A DNA stretch of 64,000 nucleotides from NCBI RefSeq assembly GCF_014640155.1, contig NZ_BMGK01000005.1, positions 62,001 through 126,000 of the forward strand, written 5' to 3'. Position numbers and translations under genes: made by a program. The notes beneath the pieces are model-generated. The model did no database searches, had not been told where the DNA came from, and worked only from the letters and a program-made list of their open reading frames with translations. Position 1 is the first letter of the stretch, and every line of letters begins with the position of its first letter. Of this stretch, positions 45,224 through 53,748 are shown piece after piece. This DNA comes from Planktosalinus lacus (GTDB lineage Bacteria > Bacteroidota > Bacteroidia > Flavobacteriales > Flavobacteriaceae).

Positions 45224-45231
45224 TACTTTTG
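45224..45231 (+). promoter_or_regulatory. -7 element (TACTTTTG) four bases before ATG 45236
   Basis: Exact TAnnTTTG, then AGCT, then ATG: a predicted leaderless transcript for the histidine kinase/response regulator pair. Confidence 0.5.
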
Positions 45232-45235
45232 AGCT

Positions 45236-46807
45236 ATGAGCAAAAAACTGTTTATTACACTCATAGTTTTTATGAGTCTTTGTTTATTGGGAATCATTTT
45301 TGTTCAAGTTTATTGGATTAAAAACTCATTCCAAAACAAAGAAGATCAGTTTCATTATAATGTTAGACAATCATTAATTGCAATATCAAAAGAGCTACAA
45401 TTAAAGGAGTTGGAGTACTATTACAGGCTTTACGCCGAAGTAGCCGATAGCATTGGAGAGCCTGATAGGTCAACTTTCAGGGAAATAGTTTATACGAATA
45501 CAGACAATGTCACAAATGAAACATTTATTTATTCAAGTGGTTTATTAGAGGAAGATTTCAAGCTTTCTTCCAATATATTGGATGTAAATGTAGACAGTAT
45601 AAACTTTAGAAAATTTACCAATAGAAAGTTTACAGCTCGATTGAGGCCAGGCCTTGATGGAACTTCTATGAATACTGAAACAAGTGAGCTTTCTATCAAA
45701 ACGCTTGAAGAACCTTCACAGTTTCAGTTAAGGGAAACATTTAAAGACATTGCAAAGCAAATACCCATCCATAAGCGGGTGGGCATTGAAGAATTAAACA
45801 GTTTAATTAAACATCAACTGGAATCCAGAGATTTAAACCTGGATTATGAATTTGCTATATTTAGTAAAGGGCTTTCAACAAAAGTGGCATCAGAAGATTT
45901 TGTATTTAATCCCGAATCGCCTGATACCTATAGTGTGCCTTTATTCATTGATGAAAACCGAAGCTATAAATATGAATTATTGGTTTCGTTTGAAAAAAAG
46001 CAAAAATATGTTTTTTCATCGGTATTGAGTATGGGAATTTTGACCCTTTTTTTAACAGCAATTATCATATTGGCATATTATAATGCAATACAACAGCTCA
46101 TTAGACAACGTCAAATATCAGAGATTAAAACAGACTTTATCAATAACATGACTCACGAGTTCAAAACACCCATAGCAACAATAAATTTGGCTTTAGACGC
46201 TATGAAGAACCCAATGATTTATGATAATAAAGAAACAATGCAGCGTTATCTAAAAATGATTAGAGATGAGAATAAACGCATGCACGCCCAGGTTGAAAAT
46301 GTTTTAAGAATATCCAAACTTGAAAAAAGAGATTTAAACATAAAGAAAGAACGCTTAAAATTACACGACCTAATAGTAGATGCCATTACACATGTAGAAT
46401 TGATTGTTGAGGATAGAGGTGGATATATCAAAACACATTTTGATGCACAAAAATCATCTATATTGGCAAATGAATCTCATTTTACAAATGTATTGGTTAA
46501 TATATTAGATAATGCTATAAAATATTCACCTGAAGCCCCTAAAATTGATATCTTTACTGAAAATGTTAAAAACAATATTGTCGTAAAAATACAAGATCAA
46601 GGAAGCGGAATGAGCAAAGCAGCTCTTAAAAGAGTTTTTGAAAAATTTTACAGAGAACACAAAGGAAATATACACAACGTAAAAGGACACGGACTAGGAC
46701 TTTCTTATGTTAAACGCATGATAGATGACCACCAGGGTCAAATATTTGTGGAAAGTGAGAAAGGAAAAGGAAGTACCTTTATAATTAAACTTCAATTAAT
46801 ATCTTAA
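45236..46807 (+). CDS. Two-component sensor histidine kinase (RprX-like)
   Basis: 523 residues. Two membrane helices (about 5-28 and 260-283) flank a periplasmic sensor of about 230 residues with no known domain that I can name. The dimerisation/phospho-acceptor motif is NNMTHEFKTPIAT with His307, and the ATPase domain has NVLVNILDNAIKYS, DQGSGMS and GHGLGLSYV. Domain layout and linkage to an OmpR-type regulator 3 bp downstream resemble RprX-RprY of Bacteroides. The signal is unknown. Confidence 0.88.
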   Translation: MSKKLFITLIVFMSLCLLGIIFVQVYWIKNSFQNKEDQFHYNVRQSLIAISKELQLKELEYYYRLYAEVADSIGEPDRSTFREIVYTNTDNVTNETFIYSSGLLEEDFKLSSNILDVNVDSINFRKFTNRKFTARLRPGLDGTSMNTETSELSIKTLEEPSQFQLRETFKDIAKQIPIHKRVGIEELNSLIKHQLESRDLNLDYEFAIFSKGLSTKVASEDFVFNPESPDTYSVPLFIDENRSYKYELLVSFEKKQKYVFSSVLSMGILTLFLTAIIILAYYNAIQQLIRQRQISEIKTDFINNMTHEFKTPIATINLALDAMKNPMIYDNKETMQRYLKMIRDENKRMHAQVENVLRISKLEKRDLNIKKERLKLHDLIVDAITHVELIVEDRGGYIKTHFDAQKSSILANESHFTNVLVNILDNAIKYSPEAPKIDIFTENVKNNIVVKIQDQGSGMSKAALKRVFEKFYREHKGNIHNVKGHGLGLSYVKRMIDDHQGQIFVESEKGKGSTFIIKLQLIS

Positions 46808-46810
46808 GTC

Positions 46811-47527
46811 ATGGAAACTGAAAATAAAAAAATCCTTTTAGTAGAAGACGATCCCAATTTTGGAACCGTCTTAAAAGATTATTTAACAATGAATAATTAC
46901 AATGTCACACATGCCAAAAATGGAATGGAAGGCTTTGAAAAATTCAAGAAAGACGATTTTGATCTTTGCATTCTTGATGTAATGATGCCCTATAAAGACG
47001 GATTTACATTGGCAAAGGAAATCAGGGAGAAGAATGAAGATATTCCAATCATCTTCCTGACTGCCAAAGCAATGAAAGAGGATGTGCTTAAAGGATACAA
47101 AGTTGGTGCGGATGATTACCTAAACAAACCTTTTGACTCTGAAGTATTGTTAATGAAAATTAAGGCCATCATTCAACGCAAAGCAACCGATTCTTTAGCA
47201 GATAGCAAACAGTTTGAATTTCAAATTGGTAACTTCCATTTAAATTCAAAGCTTAGGTTTTTAACTTACAATGATCAAAAACCGGACAAACTTTCGCCTA
47301 AAGAAAATGAATTGCTTCGTTTACTGGCATTGCATAAAAATGACTTGATGCCTCGTGAACTTGCATTAACCAAAATTTGGAGGGATGACAACTATTTCAC
47401 CTCCCGAAGTATGGATGTTTATATTGCCAAACTGAGAAAGTATCTCAGTAAAGACGATGGTGTTGAAATTTTAAACATTCACGGAGAAGGTTTCCGATTG
47501 GTTGTGAAAAGTGAAGTAGATAATTAA
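46811..47527 (+). CDS. OmpR-family response regulator (RprY-like)
   Basis: 238 residues. Receiver domain with acidic pair EDD (near 11), phospho-acceptor Asp56 in CILDVMMP, and conserved Lys in NKPFDSE; then a winged-helix OmpR/PhoB DNA-binding domain (LSPKENELLRLLALH, SRSMDVYIAKLRKYL, NIHGEGFRLV). It pairs with the upstream kinase (3 bp apart). A strong terminator follows. Confidence 0.92.
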   Translation: METENKKILLVEDDPNFGTVLKDYLTMNNYNVTHAKNGMEGFEKFKKDDFDLCILDVMMPYKDGFTLAKEIREKNEDIPIIFLTAKAMKEDVLKGYKVGADDYLNKPFDSEVLLMKIKAIIQRKATDSLADSKQFEFQIGNFHLNSKLRFLTYNDQKPDKLSPKENELLRLLALHKNDLMPRELALTKIWRDDNYFTSRSMDVYIAKLRKYLSKDDGVEILNIHGEGFRLVVKSEVDN

Positions 47528-47540
47528 TTGAAGTATATCG

Positions 47541-47578
47541 CTCAAAACGTCCTTAAATATCAGGACGTTTTGAGTTTT
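47541..47578 (+). terminator. Rho-independent terminator after the response regulator, overlapping the miaA 3' end
   Basis: Perfect 13-bp stem CTCAAAACGTCCT (47541-47553) / AGGACGTTTTGAG (47562-47574) with an 8-nt loop and TTTT. The stop codon of the convergent miaA gene (47560-47562) lies at the loop/stem junction, so the last miaA codons form the right arm. Confidence 0.85.
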
Positions 47579-48471
47579 ATATAATTGATGATATTTTCTA
47601 TTTTATCATCATATTCAAACCATTTTATTGATTCATCTTTTCTCCACCAGGTGAGCTGCCGTTTGGCATATCGTCTAGAATTTTTCTTGATTTCTTCCAC
47701 CGCTTTTTCAAAAGTAATCACACCTTCCAAATGAGCAAACATTTCTGTATAGCCAACTGTTTGTAAAGCGTTCAAATGTTTTTTGTTATTTAAGTTTTTT
47801 ACTTCATTTATCAACCCATTTTCAATCATCAAATTAACCCTATTATTGATGCGGTTATAAATAATTTCTCTTTCCGCGGAAAGGCCAATCTTTATGGGCG
47901 TAAAATTTCTTCCGGCATTTTTTTTACCCAAAAAGGAAGTATAGGGTTTGTTTGTACCTATACAAATTTCTAATGCTCTAATAAGTCTGTGGGCATTATT
48001 TTTATCAACCTTTTCGTAATATTCGGGATCGAGTAGTTTTAGTTTTTCCTGTAAAGCCTCGATACCTGACTCTAAAAAAAGCTTTTGTAAATCAAGTCTT
48101 ACTTGTGAGTTCACTTTAGGAAATGTGTCCAAACCTTTTAAAACGGCATCTATGTACAAACCGGAGCCACCAACCATAAAAAGAATGTCATGATTTTTAA
48201 ACTTTTCTTTTAGTAATTGTAAAGCGTCACTTTCAAAGTCACCCACATTGTAATCCTGGTTTATAGAAATATGTTGAATGAAATGATGAGGAACTTCAGT
48301 GAGCTCTTTTTCATTGGGTACTGCTGTACCTATTTGCATTTCTTTGTAAAACTGACGTGAGTCTGCAGAGATGATTTCAGATTGAAATTCTTTTGCCAGA
48401 GCAATGGAAGTACTTGTCTTACCAATACCGGTTGGGCCAATTATTGTAACAAGGTATTTTTGATTTTTCAC
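47560..48471 (-). CDS. miaA: tRNA dimethylallyltransferase
   Basis: 303 residues. It adds the isopentenyl group to A37 of UNN-decoding tRNAs. P-loop IIGPTGIGKTSTSIAL near residue 10, ISADSRQFYKEMQIGTA near 34, the GGSGLYIDAV box near 99, and the C-terminal RRYAKRQLTWWR near 268. The start codon is GTG at 48471; an upstream ATG is not available because the channel gene ends 4 bp before it. Confidence 0.94.
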   Translation of the reverse strand: MKNQKYLVTIIGPTGIGKTSTSIALAKEFQSEIISADSRQFYKEMQIGTAVPNEKELTEVPHHFIQHISINQDYNVGDFESDALQLLKEKFKNHDILFMVGGSGLYIDAVLKGLDTFPKVNSQVRLDLQKLFLESGIEALQEKLKLLDPEYYEKVDKNNAHRLIRALEICIGTNKPYTSFLGKKNAGRNFTPIKIGLSAEREIIYNRINNRVNLMIENGLINEVKNLNNKKHLNALQTVGYTEMFAHLEGVITFEKAVEEIKKNSRRYAKRQLTWWRKDESIKWFEYDDKIENIINYIKLKTS

Positions 48472-48475
48472 AAAA

Positions 48476-49327
48476 TTAAACTTTTAATTTTGATCCACAT
48501 TCATAGCAATAGCTGGCGTTTTCATTATGAATTTCTGTATTACATACAGGACAGGCGATATTTGTCTTTTCAGGGTTTGATTTTGTTTTATTACCCTTCT
48601 GTTTGGCAAACTCTGCACTTACTATCCCGGTTGGCACTGCGATGATTCCATAACCAGTAATCATAACAAACATAGCTAAAAATTGTCCAAGAGCAGTTTG
48701 AGGATAGATGTCACCAAAACCAACTGTTGTTAAGGTTACCACTGTCCAGTAAATACCTCTGGGAATACTCGTGTAGCCAGATTCGGGCCCTTCTATTAAA
48801 TACATTAGAGTACCTACAACCATTGCAATTATCAGGACAGTAAATAAAAAAACAATGATTTTTGCCCGGCTTGCTTTTAAAGCTGCCTTAAGGTTGGTAG
48901 CTTCTCCAATAAAATTAGCCAGTTTTAAGACCCTGAATAGCCTTAATAACCTTAATGCTCTGATACTGCCCAATAAGTTGCTTCCTGTAAAAAAGAAAGA
49001 AAGATACATTGGTAAAATTGCCAGAAAGTCGATGATTCCGTAAAAGCTGAAAATATATTTCCAGGGTTTTTTTGTGGAGAAAATTCGAAGAATGTATTCT
49101 ATGGAAAATAATATAGTGAAGAACCACTCTGCAGCTATTAAAAATGCATGATATTGTTCATCAATATATTGAACAGATTCCAACATCACCGCTAGAACAC
49201 TCAATAAGATGAAAATAAGAAGAAATATGTCAAATATTTTTCCGGCTTTAGTATTGGTGCCGTAAATGACAATATAAATACGTTGTCTTATTTTATCTAT
49301 TTTTGATTTTGGCTCTTCAATTAACAT
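48476..49327 (-). CDS. Voltage-gated potassium channel with C-terminal zinc ribbon
   Basis: 283 residues. Six transmembrane segments: the S4 voltage sensor is RALRLLRLFRVLKL (near 125), and the pore has the K+ selectivity filter TTVGFGD between S5 and S6. A short C-terminal tail carries a zinc-ribbon-like CPVCNTEI...CYECG with two CxxC pairs (last 30 residues). The ATG at 49327 is chosen, since an upstream TTG at 49363 would add 12 residues without support. It lies 4 bp before miaA on the same strand. Confidence 0.88.
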   Translation of the reverse strand: MLIEEPKSKIDKIRQRIYIVIYGTNTKAGKIFDIFLLIFILLSVLAVMLESVQYIDEQYHAFLIAAEWFFTILFSIEYILRIFSTKKPWKYIFSFYGIIDFLAILPMYLSFFFTGSNLLGSIRALRLLRLFRVLKLANFIGEATNLKAALKASRAKIIVFLFTVLIIAMVVGTLMYLIEGPESGYTSIPRGIYWTVVTLTTVGFGDIYPQTALGQFLAMFVMITGYGIIAVPTGIVSAEFAKQKGNKTKSNPEKTNIACPVCNTEIHNENASYCYECGSKLKV

Positions 49328-49390
49328 AAACGGGTGTTCTTGAATAAGTGTCAAATGTAACAAACATATTTGAAATTTGCTTTTTATTCA

Positions 49391-50752
49391 TTATAGAGGA
49401 ATAATTTTTAAGACTTTATATTTTCTTAAATAACTTTGTATGATGTGTTGGGCATCTTTATTGTTAGCCATTGGAGTAATGAGTGAACTTAGTACATCAG
49501 TATTAGTAATCTGATAATTGAGATTGTAAAAGGCGATGCCTTTAAAAATACCTTTTTCTACATAAACCACACTTCGTTCATCAACGTCTCTACCCCGGTC
49601 AATGACTAGAAAGCTATTGTTTTCAAAACTGTTTTTTTTGATGAAATCTTCAATTTTTTTGTTGTATTCTTCAGGGCTTTCAATACCAATGCAAGCGCCA
49701 GCGCATTCTCTTATTGTATAGGAAAAACAAGCTCCTTTAGTTTGGTATAAACCAGTGAGTTTTTGACAAAGCCCATAGGTTTCTGTGATTTTAAAAAGAC
49801 TGCTTTTTGCTTGTTGATAATTTGTAAAGGTGGTGATCGGTTTTTTTCTGGCGTCGGCTTTTTCAATCTTCAAGTTGATGTAGCCATTTTCATCAATATA
49901 ACTATTCAGTTGGTTTTGGTAGATTGTTTTTCTGAGTGCTCTGTTGTAAATGGGTTTGTTAATTTTAATCTCTTCACTTTCTTTAAGTTGAGCAATTAAA
50001 TCACTTCCTGTTTTTTCATAGGAAACTGAATAGACTTCATCTTGGATTTTTTTAGATTTTCGATTGTCTGAAGTGAAGTGTTGAATGATTCGTTTTTTTA
50101 TATTTTTACTTTTACCTATATAGATTATTTTTCCATCTTCACGGTGCATATAATACACTCCTGTTTCACCAGGGATTTTTTCAATAATGTCTAAAAGCTT
50201 GGAGTCCAGTTGTCTTTTTGGCTCTAACCTTATGGTATTACTAATGATTTCTTTTTTTGAATCTTTAGAGAGTAGTAGTTTGAATAAAATTACCGTTGCT
50301 TTAGCATCACCTGAAGCTCTGTGCCGGTCACTCATTGGAATTCCCAGTTCACGAACTAGTTTTCCTAAACTATAGGATTTTACATCAGGAAGTAGCTTTT
50401 TTGATAATTCAACGGTGCAAAGCGTTTCACGGGTAAACTCAAAGCCAAGTCTGTTAAACTCAGTTTGTAAAATTCTATAATCAAATTTTGCATTGTGGGC
50501 TACAATGATAGCATCTTCGGTTATTTCGACAATGCGTTTTGCGACCTCATAGAATTTGGGAGCTTGTCTGAGCATTTCATTATTTATTCCGGTAAGGTTT
50601 ACTACAAATGGCTGAATGGGAATTTCAGGGTTAACTAGACTTATAAATTGGTCAACTATTTTATGACCATCAAATTTGTAGATGGCAATTTCAGTAATGC
50701 CTTCTTCATTGTATTTCCCGCCGGTGGTTTCTATGTCGAGTATTGCGTACAA
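49391..50752 (-). CDS. DnaQ-like exonuclease fused to a UvrC/Cho-type GIY-YIG nuclease
   Basis: 453 residues. Residues 1-170 form a DEDDh 3'-5' exonuclease: LDIETTGG (Asp/Glu), VVNLTGINNEML, AHNAKFDYRIL and HRASGDAKAT. Residues about 195-280 form a GIY-YIG domain (GVYYMHREDGKIIYIGKS with Tyr/Gly core, and Glu in KESEEIKINKPIYN). The rest has a Cys-containing UvrC-like stretch (GACFSYTIRECAGACIG). The architecture is known in Bacteroidota and actinobacteria, but the role is not; a Cho-like repair incision with trimming is plausible. The start is TTG at 50752. It begins 5 bp after yggS. Confidence 0.85.
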   Translation of the reverse strand: MYAILDIETTGGKYNEEGITEIAIYKFDGHKIVDQFISLVNPEIPIQPFVVNLTGINNEMLRQAPKFYEVAKRIVEITEDAIIVAHNAKFDYRILQTEFNRLGFEFTRETLCTVELSKKLLPDVKSYSLGKLVRELGIPMSDRHRASGDAKATVILFKLLLSKDSKKEIISNTIRLEPKRQLDSKLLDIIEKIPGETGVYYMHREDGKIIYIGKSKNIKKRIIQHFTSDNRKSKKIQDEVYSVSYEKTGSDLIAQLKESEEIKINKPIYNRALRKTIYQNQLNSYIDENGYINLKIEKADARKKPITTFTNYQQAKSSLFKITETYGLCQKLTGLYQTKGACFSYTIRECAGACIGIESPEEYNKKIEDFIKKNSFENNSFLVIDRGRDVDERSVVYVEKGIFKGIAFYNLNYQITNTDVLSSLITPMANNKDAQHIIQSYLRKYKVLKIIPL

Positions 50753-50757
50753 ACAGA

Positions 50758-51411
50758 TTAATTGTAATTTCTTTCCCCAAAAATAGCACTACCAATGCGC
50801 ACCATAGTGCTTCCATTTTGAAGTGCGATTGTATAATCACTGCTCATTCCCATTGAAAGTTCTTTTAGACCATATTTGTTTTTTAGTTGATCGTAAAGGG
50901 TTTTGAGAAATTTAAATTCGTTATTGATTTGCTCTTTGTTGTCTGTAAATGTAGCCATTCCCATTAACCCAATAATTCTTACGTTTTCTAGAGTTTTAAA
51001 AGTATCTGCTTCCAGTAATTGTGTTAATTCCTCAGGGTCTAAACCAAATTTGGAATTTTCTTTAGCAATGTAAACCTGCAGTAAACAATTGATGGTTCTG
51101 TTATTTTTTTTGGCTTGTTTGTTGATTTCTTTCAGGAGTTTTAAACTATCCACACCGTGTATGAGGTGTACAAAAGGGGCCATATACTTTACTTTATTGC
51201 GTTGCACGTGACCAATCATATGCCATATGATATCTTTAGGCAATTCTTCCCATTTTCCAGTCATTTCCTGAACTTTGTTTTCACCAAAGTCACGATGCCC
51301 GGCATTATAAGCTTCCAAAATTTCCTCTACCGATTTGGTTTTTGAAACAGCTACGAGGGTTACATTTTCCGGAAGTGAAGTTGTTATATTTTTTAAATTT
51401 TCTGAAATCAT
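50758..51411 (-). CDS. YggS/PLPBP family pyridoxal-5'-phosphate-binding protein
   Basis: 217 residues, TIM-barrel of alanine racemase fold type III. The PLP Lys lies in LVAVSKTK (near residue 24), followed by FGENKVQEM, WHMIGHVQRNK, and the phosphate-binding SMGMSSDYTIALQNGSTMVRIGSAIFG near the end. Members control vitamin B6 balance and have no known catalytic activity. Confidence 0.92.
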   Translation of the reverse strand: MISENLKNITTSLPENVTLVAVSKTKSVEEILEAYNAGHRDFGENKVQEMTGKWEELPKDIIWHMIGHVQRNKVKYMAPFVHLIHGVDSLKLLKEINKQAKKNNRTINCLLQVYIAKENSKFGLDPEELTQLLEADTFKTLENVRIIGLMGMATFTDNKEQINNEFKFLKTLYDQLKNKYGLKELSMGMSSDYTIALQNGSTMVRIGSAIFGERNYN

Positions 51412-51435
51412 ATTTTATGTTTAAATATCCAATAT

Positions 51436-52674
51436 CTAAAATTCATAGATGGTGATTCCGCTTCTTAATTTTGGTTCTATATAAGTACTTTTGGGTGGCA
51501 TTTTTAATCCTTGATCTGCAATTTGTTTAAGCTGTTCTATTGTCGCCGGTTTGAGTCCAAAACCAACACTGAATTCACCACTGTCAACTTTTGTTTTCAC
51601 ATAAGCCATATCATTTCGGCCGTGAGCATATTCTATTCTGTTATCGTTGCGTAAATCTTTAATTCCCAATAGAGGTTCTAAAACAGTTTTATAGAGAATC
51701 TGAGCGTCAAGATCATCAAGTGCAGTTTCAAACTTGTAGTTTGTTTTGCGAAGCTGGAGTGAATAAAACTCTCCGTCCAGGTACATACTGAAATGATGTG
51801 GTTGAAGTGGTTTATAATAAACCAGACCACGGTTTTCAATTAAAAATAGTTCATCCAAGGCGATTAAAAATTCTTCTTTTGATAATCCGTTTAAATCTTT
51901 TACCAGCCTGTTAAATTCATAAATGGTCAAGTGTGATTCTGGAATGAGGTAGCTCATAAAATAATTGTAAGTTTCTGAACCCGAATGTTTTGGGTTTTTT
52001 GCTTTTAAATCCAGTTGTAAAAGGAGGGAAGAGGCAGAGCGGTGATGACCATCTGCTATATAAAGGCTGTTACAATGCTCAAATGCAAATTGAATTTTTT
52101 CAACTGTTTTTGGGTCATTTATTTTCCAAAGGTAGTGCGTGTCTTTATAAGTTGTGGTAAATTCATATTCAGCTCTTTGAGTGGTGTTTTTTTTTATGAT
52201 TTGAGCGAGTTGTTTGTTATCAGGATAGGTGATTAAAACCGGCTCGGCATTAAACCCCACAGTTTTAAGATAGTCTTTAAAAATTGTTTCGCGCTCCTCA
52301 ATTGTGTCTTCGTGTTTTTTTATAATATTTTTTTCATAATCTTCGGTACTAGCTGCAGCGATAATTCCTTCATAGGTTTGATAGTTTCTGTCAACAATTT
52401 TATAAATATAATAGCAAGGTGTTTGATCTTGAACAAAGATGCCTTCCTCTTTAAATTCTTGATATCGATTTTTTACCAGTTGATATCGTTCGATACCGGA
52501 AATTTCTTTATGATACTTATAACCTGGATTTACAATATGTAAAAAAGAGTATGGATTGTTGTTCAGTCTCGCTTCTCTTTCTGCGACAGTATAAGTTTGG
52601 TAAGCCCGTGATGCGATAAGCCCCACTTTATCTCTTGTGGGTCTTACAGCTTTGAATGGAATTACTTTAGTCAT
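51436..52674 (-). CDS. DUF1015 family protein
   Basis: 412 residues. The DUF1015 pattern is IPFKAVRPTRDKVGLIASR at the N-terminus, NPYSFLHIVNPG, YYIYKI near 108 and the His-rich YIADGHHRSASSLLLQ near 208. These proteins often sit near serA/serC in other Bacteroidota, but no activity is established. It lies between yggS and the REC-Crp regulator on the minus strand. Confidence 0.85.
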   Translation of the reverse strand: MTKVIPFKAVRPTRDKVGLIASRAYQTYTVAEREARLNNNPYSFLHIVNPGYKYHKEISGIERYQLVKNRYQEFKEEGIFVQDQTPCYYIYKIVDRNYQTYEGIIAAASTEDYEKNIIKKHEDTIEERETIFKDYLKTVGFNAEPVLITYPDNKQLAQIIKKNTTQRAEYEFTTTYKDTHYLWKINDPKTVEKIQFAFEHCNSLYIADGHHRSASSLLLQLDLKAKNPKHSGSETYNYFMSYLIPESHLTIYEFNRLVKDLNGLSKEEFLIALDELFLIENRGLVYYKPLQPHHFSMYLDGEFYSLQLRKTNYKFETALDDLDAQILYKTVLEPLLGIKDLRNDNRIEYAHGRNDMAYVKTKVDSGEFSVGFGLKPATIEQLKQIADQGLKMPPKSTYIEPKLRSGITIYEF

Positions 52675-52688
52675 AATTTTTGAAGGTT

Positions 52689-53738
52689 TTAATCAATATC
52701 TCTAAGTAAGTCCATGTCGAGTATTTTTATATTTCTACCTTCAATTTCAATAATTCCTTCTTTATTAAAACTGGATAGAGTTCTGATTAAACTTTCGGTG
52801 GCAATTCCTGCAACACTTGCAAGGTCGCTTCGTGATATTTTTATGCTCTCATCCTTCTTTTTATTCATTTTATCAGCAAACTGTAGAATGGTGGCAGCTG
52901 TTTTTTTTCTGACTGATCCATAAGCCATTTGTAGTAATTGATCTTTTATTTCAGCCAGATTATCTGAAAGTAAATTGATGAGGTCAAAGTTTACCTTATG
53001 ATTATTGTTAAGCACTTCTTTTAACTCATCTTTGGATACTGCTACAAGCTCACAGTTTTCCATGGCTGTTGCAGATTCTTGATAAGGTATGTTTTGCATT
53101 AATGAAGCATAACCAAACAAATCATCTTCTTTGAAGAGTGCTGTTGTTAATTCTTTTCCTGACTCATCAATTTTATGACATTTTACAATTCCTTTGTTTA
53201 TCAAGTAGATGTAATTGGAGTTATAACCTTGTTCAAAAATCAATTCACCTTTTTTGAATTTTAATTCTTTACCGTTGTCATCCAGATAATTTTTTAAATC
53301 ATTTAAGGAACGTAACCCACTGTCATCGTCTAAAGTGTTCTTTTTTTGCTCACGCTTCTCTTTGAGTATTGCGGTTTTGGCAAGTCTACTTTCTAAAGCA
53401 CTAATAAGTTCATTTTCTTCAAAGGGTTTGGTAAGATAATCATCTGCACCCATATCCATTCCTTTTCTAATGTCTTTGTGTTCGGTTTTTGCCGAAAGAA
53501 ATACAAAAGGGATATATTTTGTAGAACTATCTGAGGCCAGTTCTTTTAACACACCGTAACCATCCAGTTCAGGCATCATGATATCACATATTATGATGTC
53601 GGGCAAGTTTTCCTTTGCTTGTGCAACACCTATTTTTCCGTTGGGAGCTGTTATGACTTCATATCCTGAAAGTTCTAGAATTTCAGCTGTATTTTCTCTA
53701 ACCGCAGTATCGTCTTCAATTAAAAGTACTTTATGCAT
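52689..53738 (-). CDS. Response regulator with REC, cyclic-nucleotide-binding and Crp/Fnr HTH domains
   Basis: 349 residues. Receiver (about 1-120) with phospho-acceptor Asp52 in IIICDIMMPELDG and Lys in LTKPFEE; a cNMP-binding beta-roll (about 150-255; GELIFEQGYNSNYIYLINKG, YQESATAMENCELVAVS); then a Crp/Fnr winged helix (about 270-345; ISRSDLASVAGIATESLIRTL). There is no N-terminal Cys cluster, so it does not carry an FNR iron-sulfur cluster. Output is therefore of Crp type but input is by phosphorylation, probably from the PAS kinase encoded 10 bp upstream. The ATG at 53738 is the receiver start; earlier codons overlap the kinase. Confidence 0.9.
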   Translation of the reverse strand: MHKVLLIEDDTAVRENTAEILELSGYEVITAPNGKIGVAQAKENLPDIIICDIMMPELDGYGVLKELASDSSTKYIPFVFLSAKTEHKDIRKGMDMGADDYLTKPFEENELISALESRLAKTAILKEKREQKKNTLDDDSGLRSLNDLKNYLDDNGKELKFKKGELIFEQGYNSNYIYLINKGIVKCHKIDESGKELTTALFKEDDLFGYASLMQNIPYQESATAMENCELVAVSKDELKEVLNNNHKVNFDLINLLSDNLAEIKDQLLQMAYGSVRKKTAATILQFADKMNKKKDESIKISRSDLASVAGIATESLIRTLSSFNKEGIIEIEGRNIKILDMDLLRDID

Positions 53739-53748
53739 TGTTTTTGTT

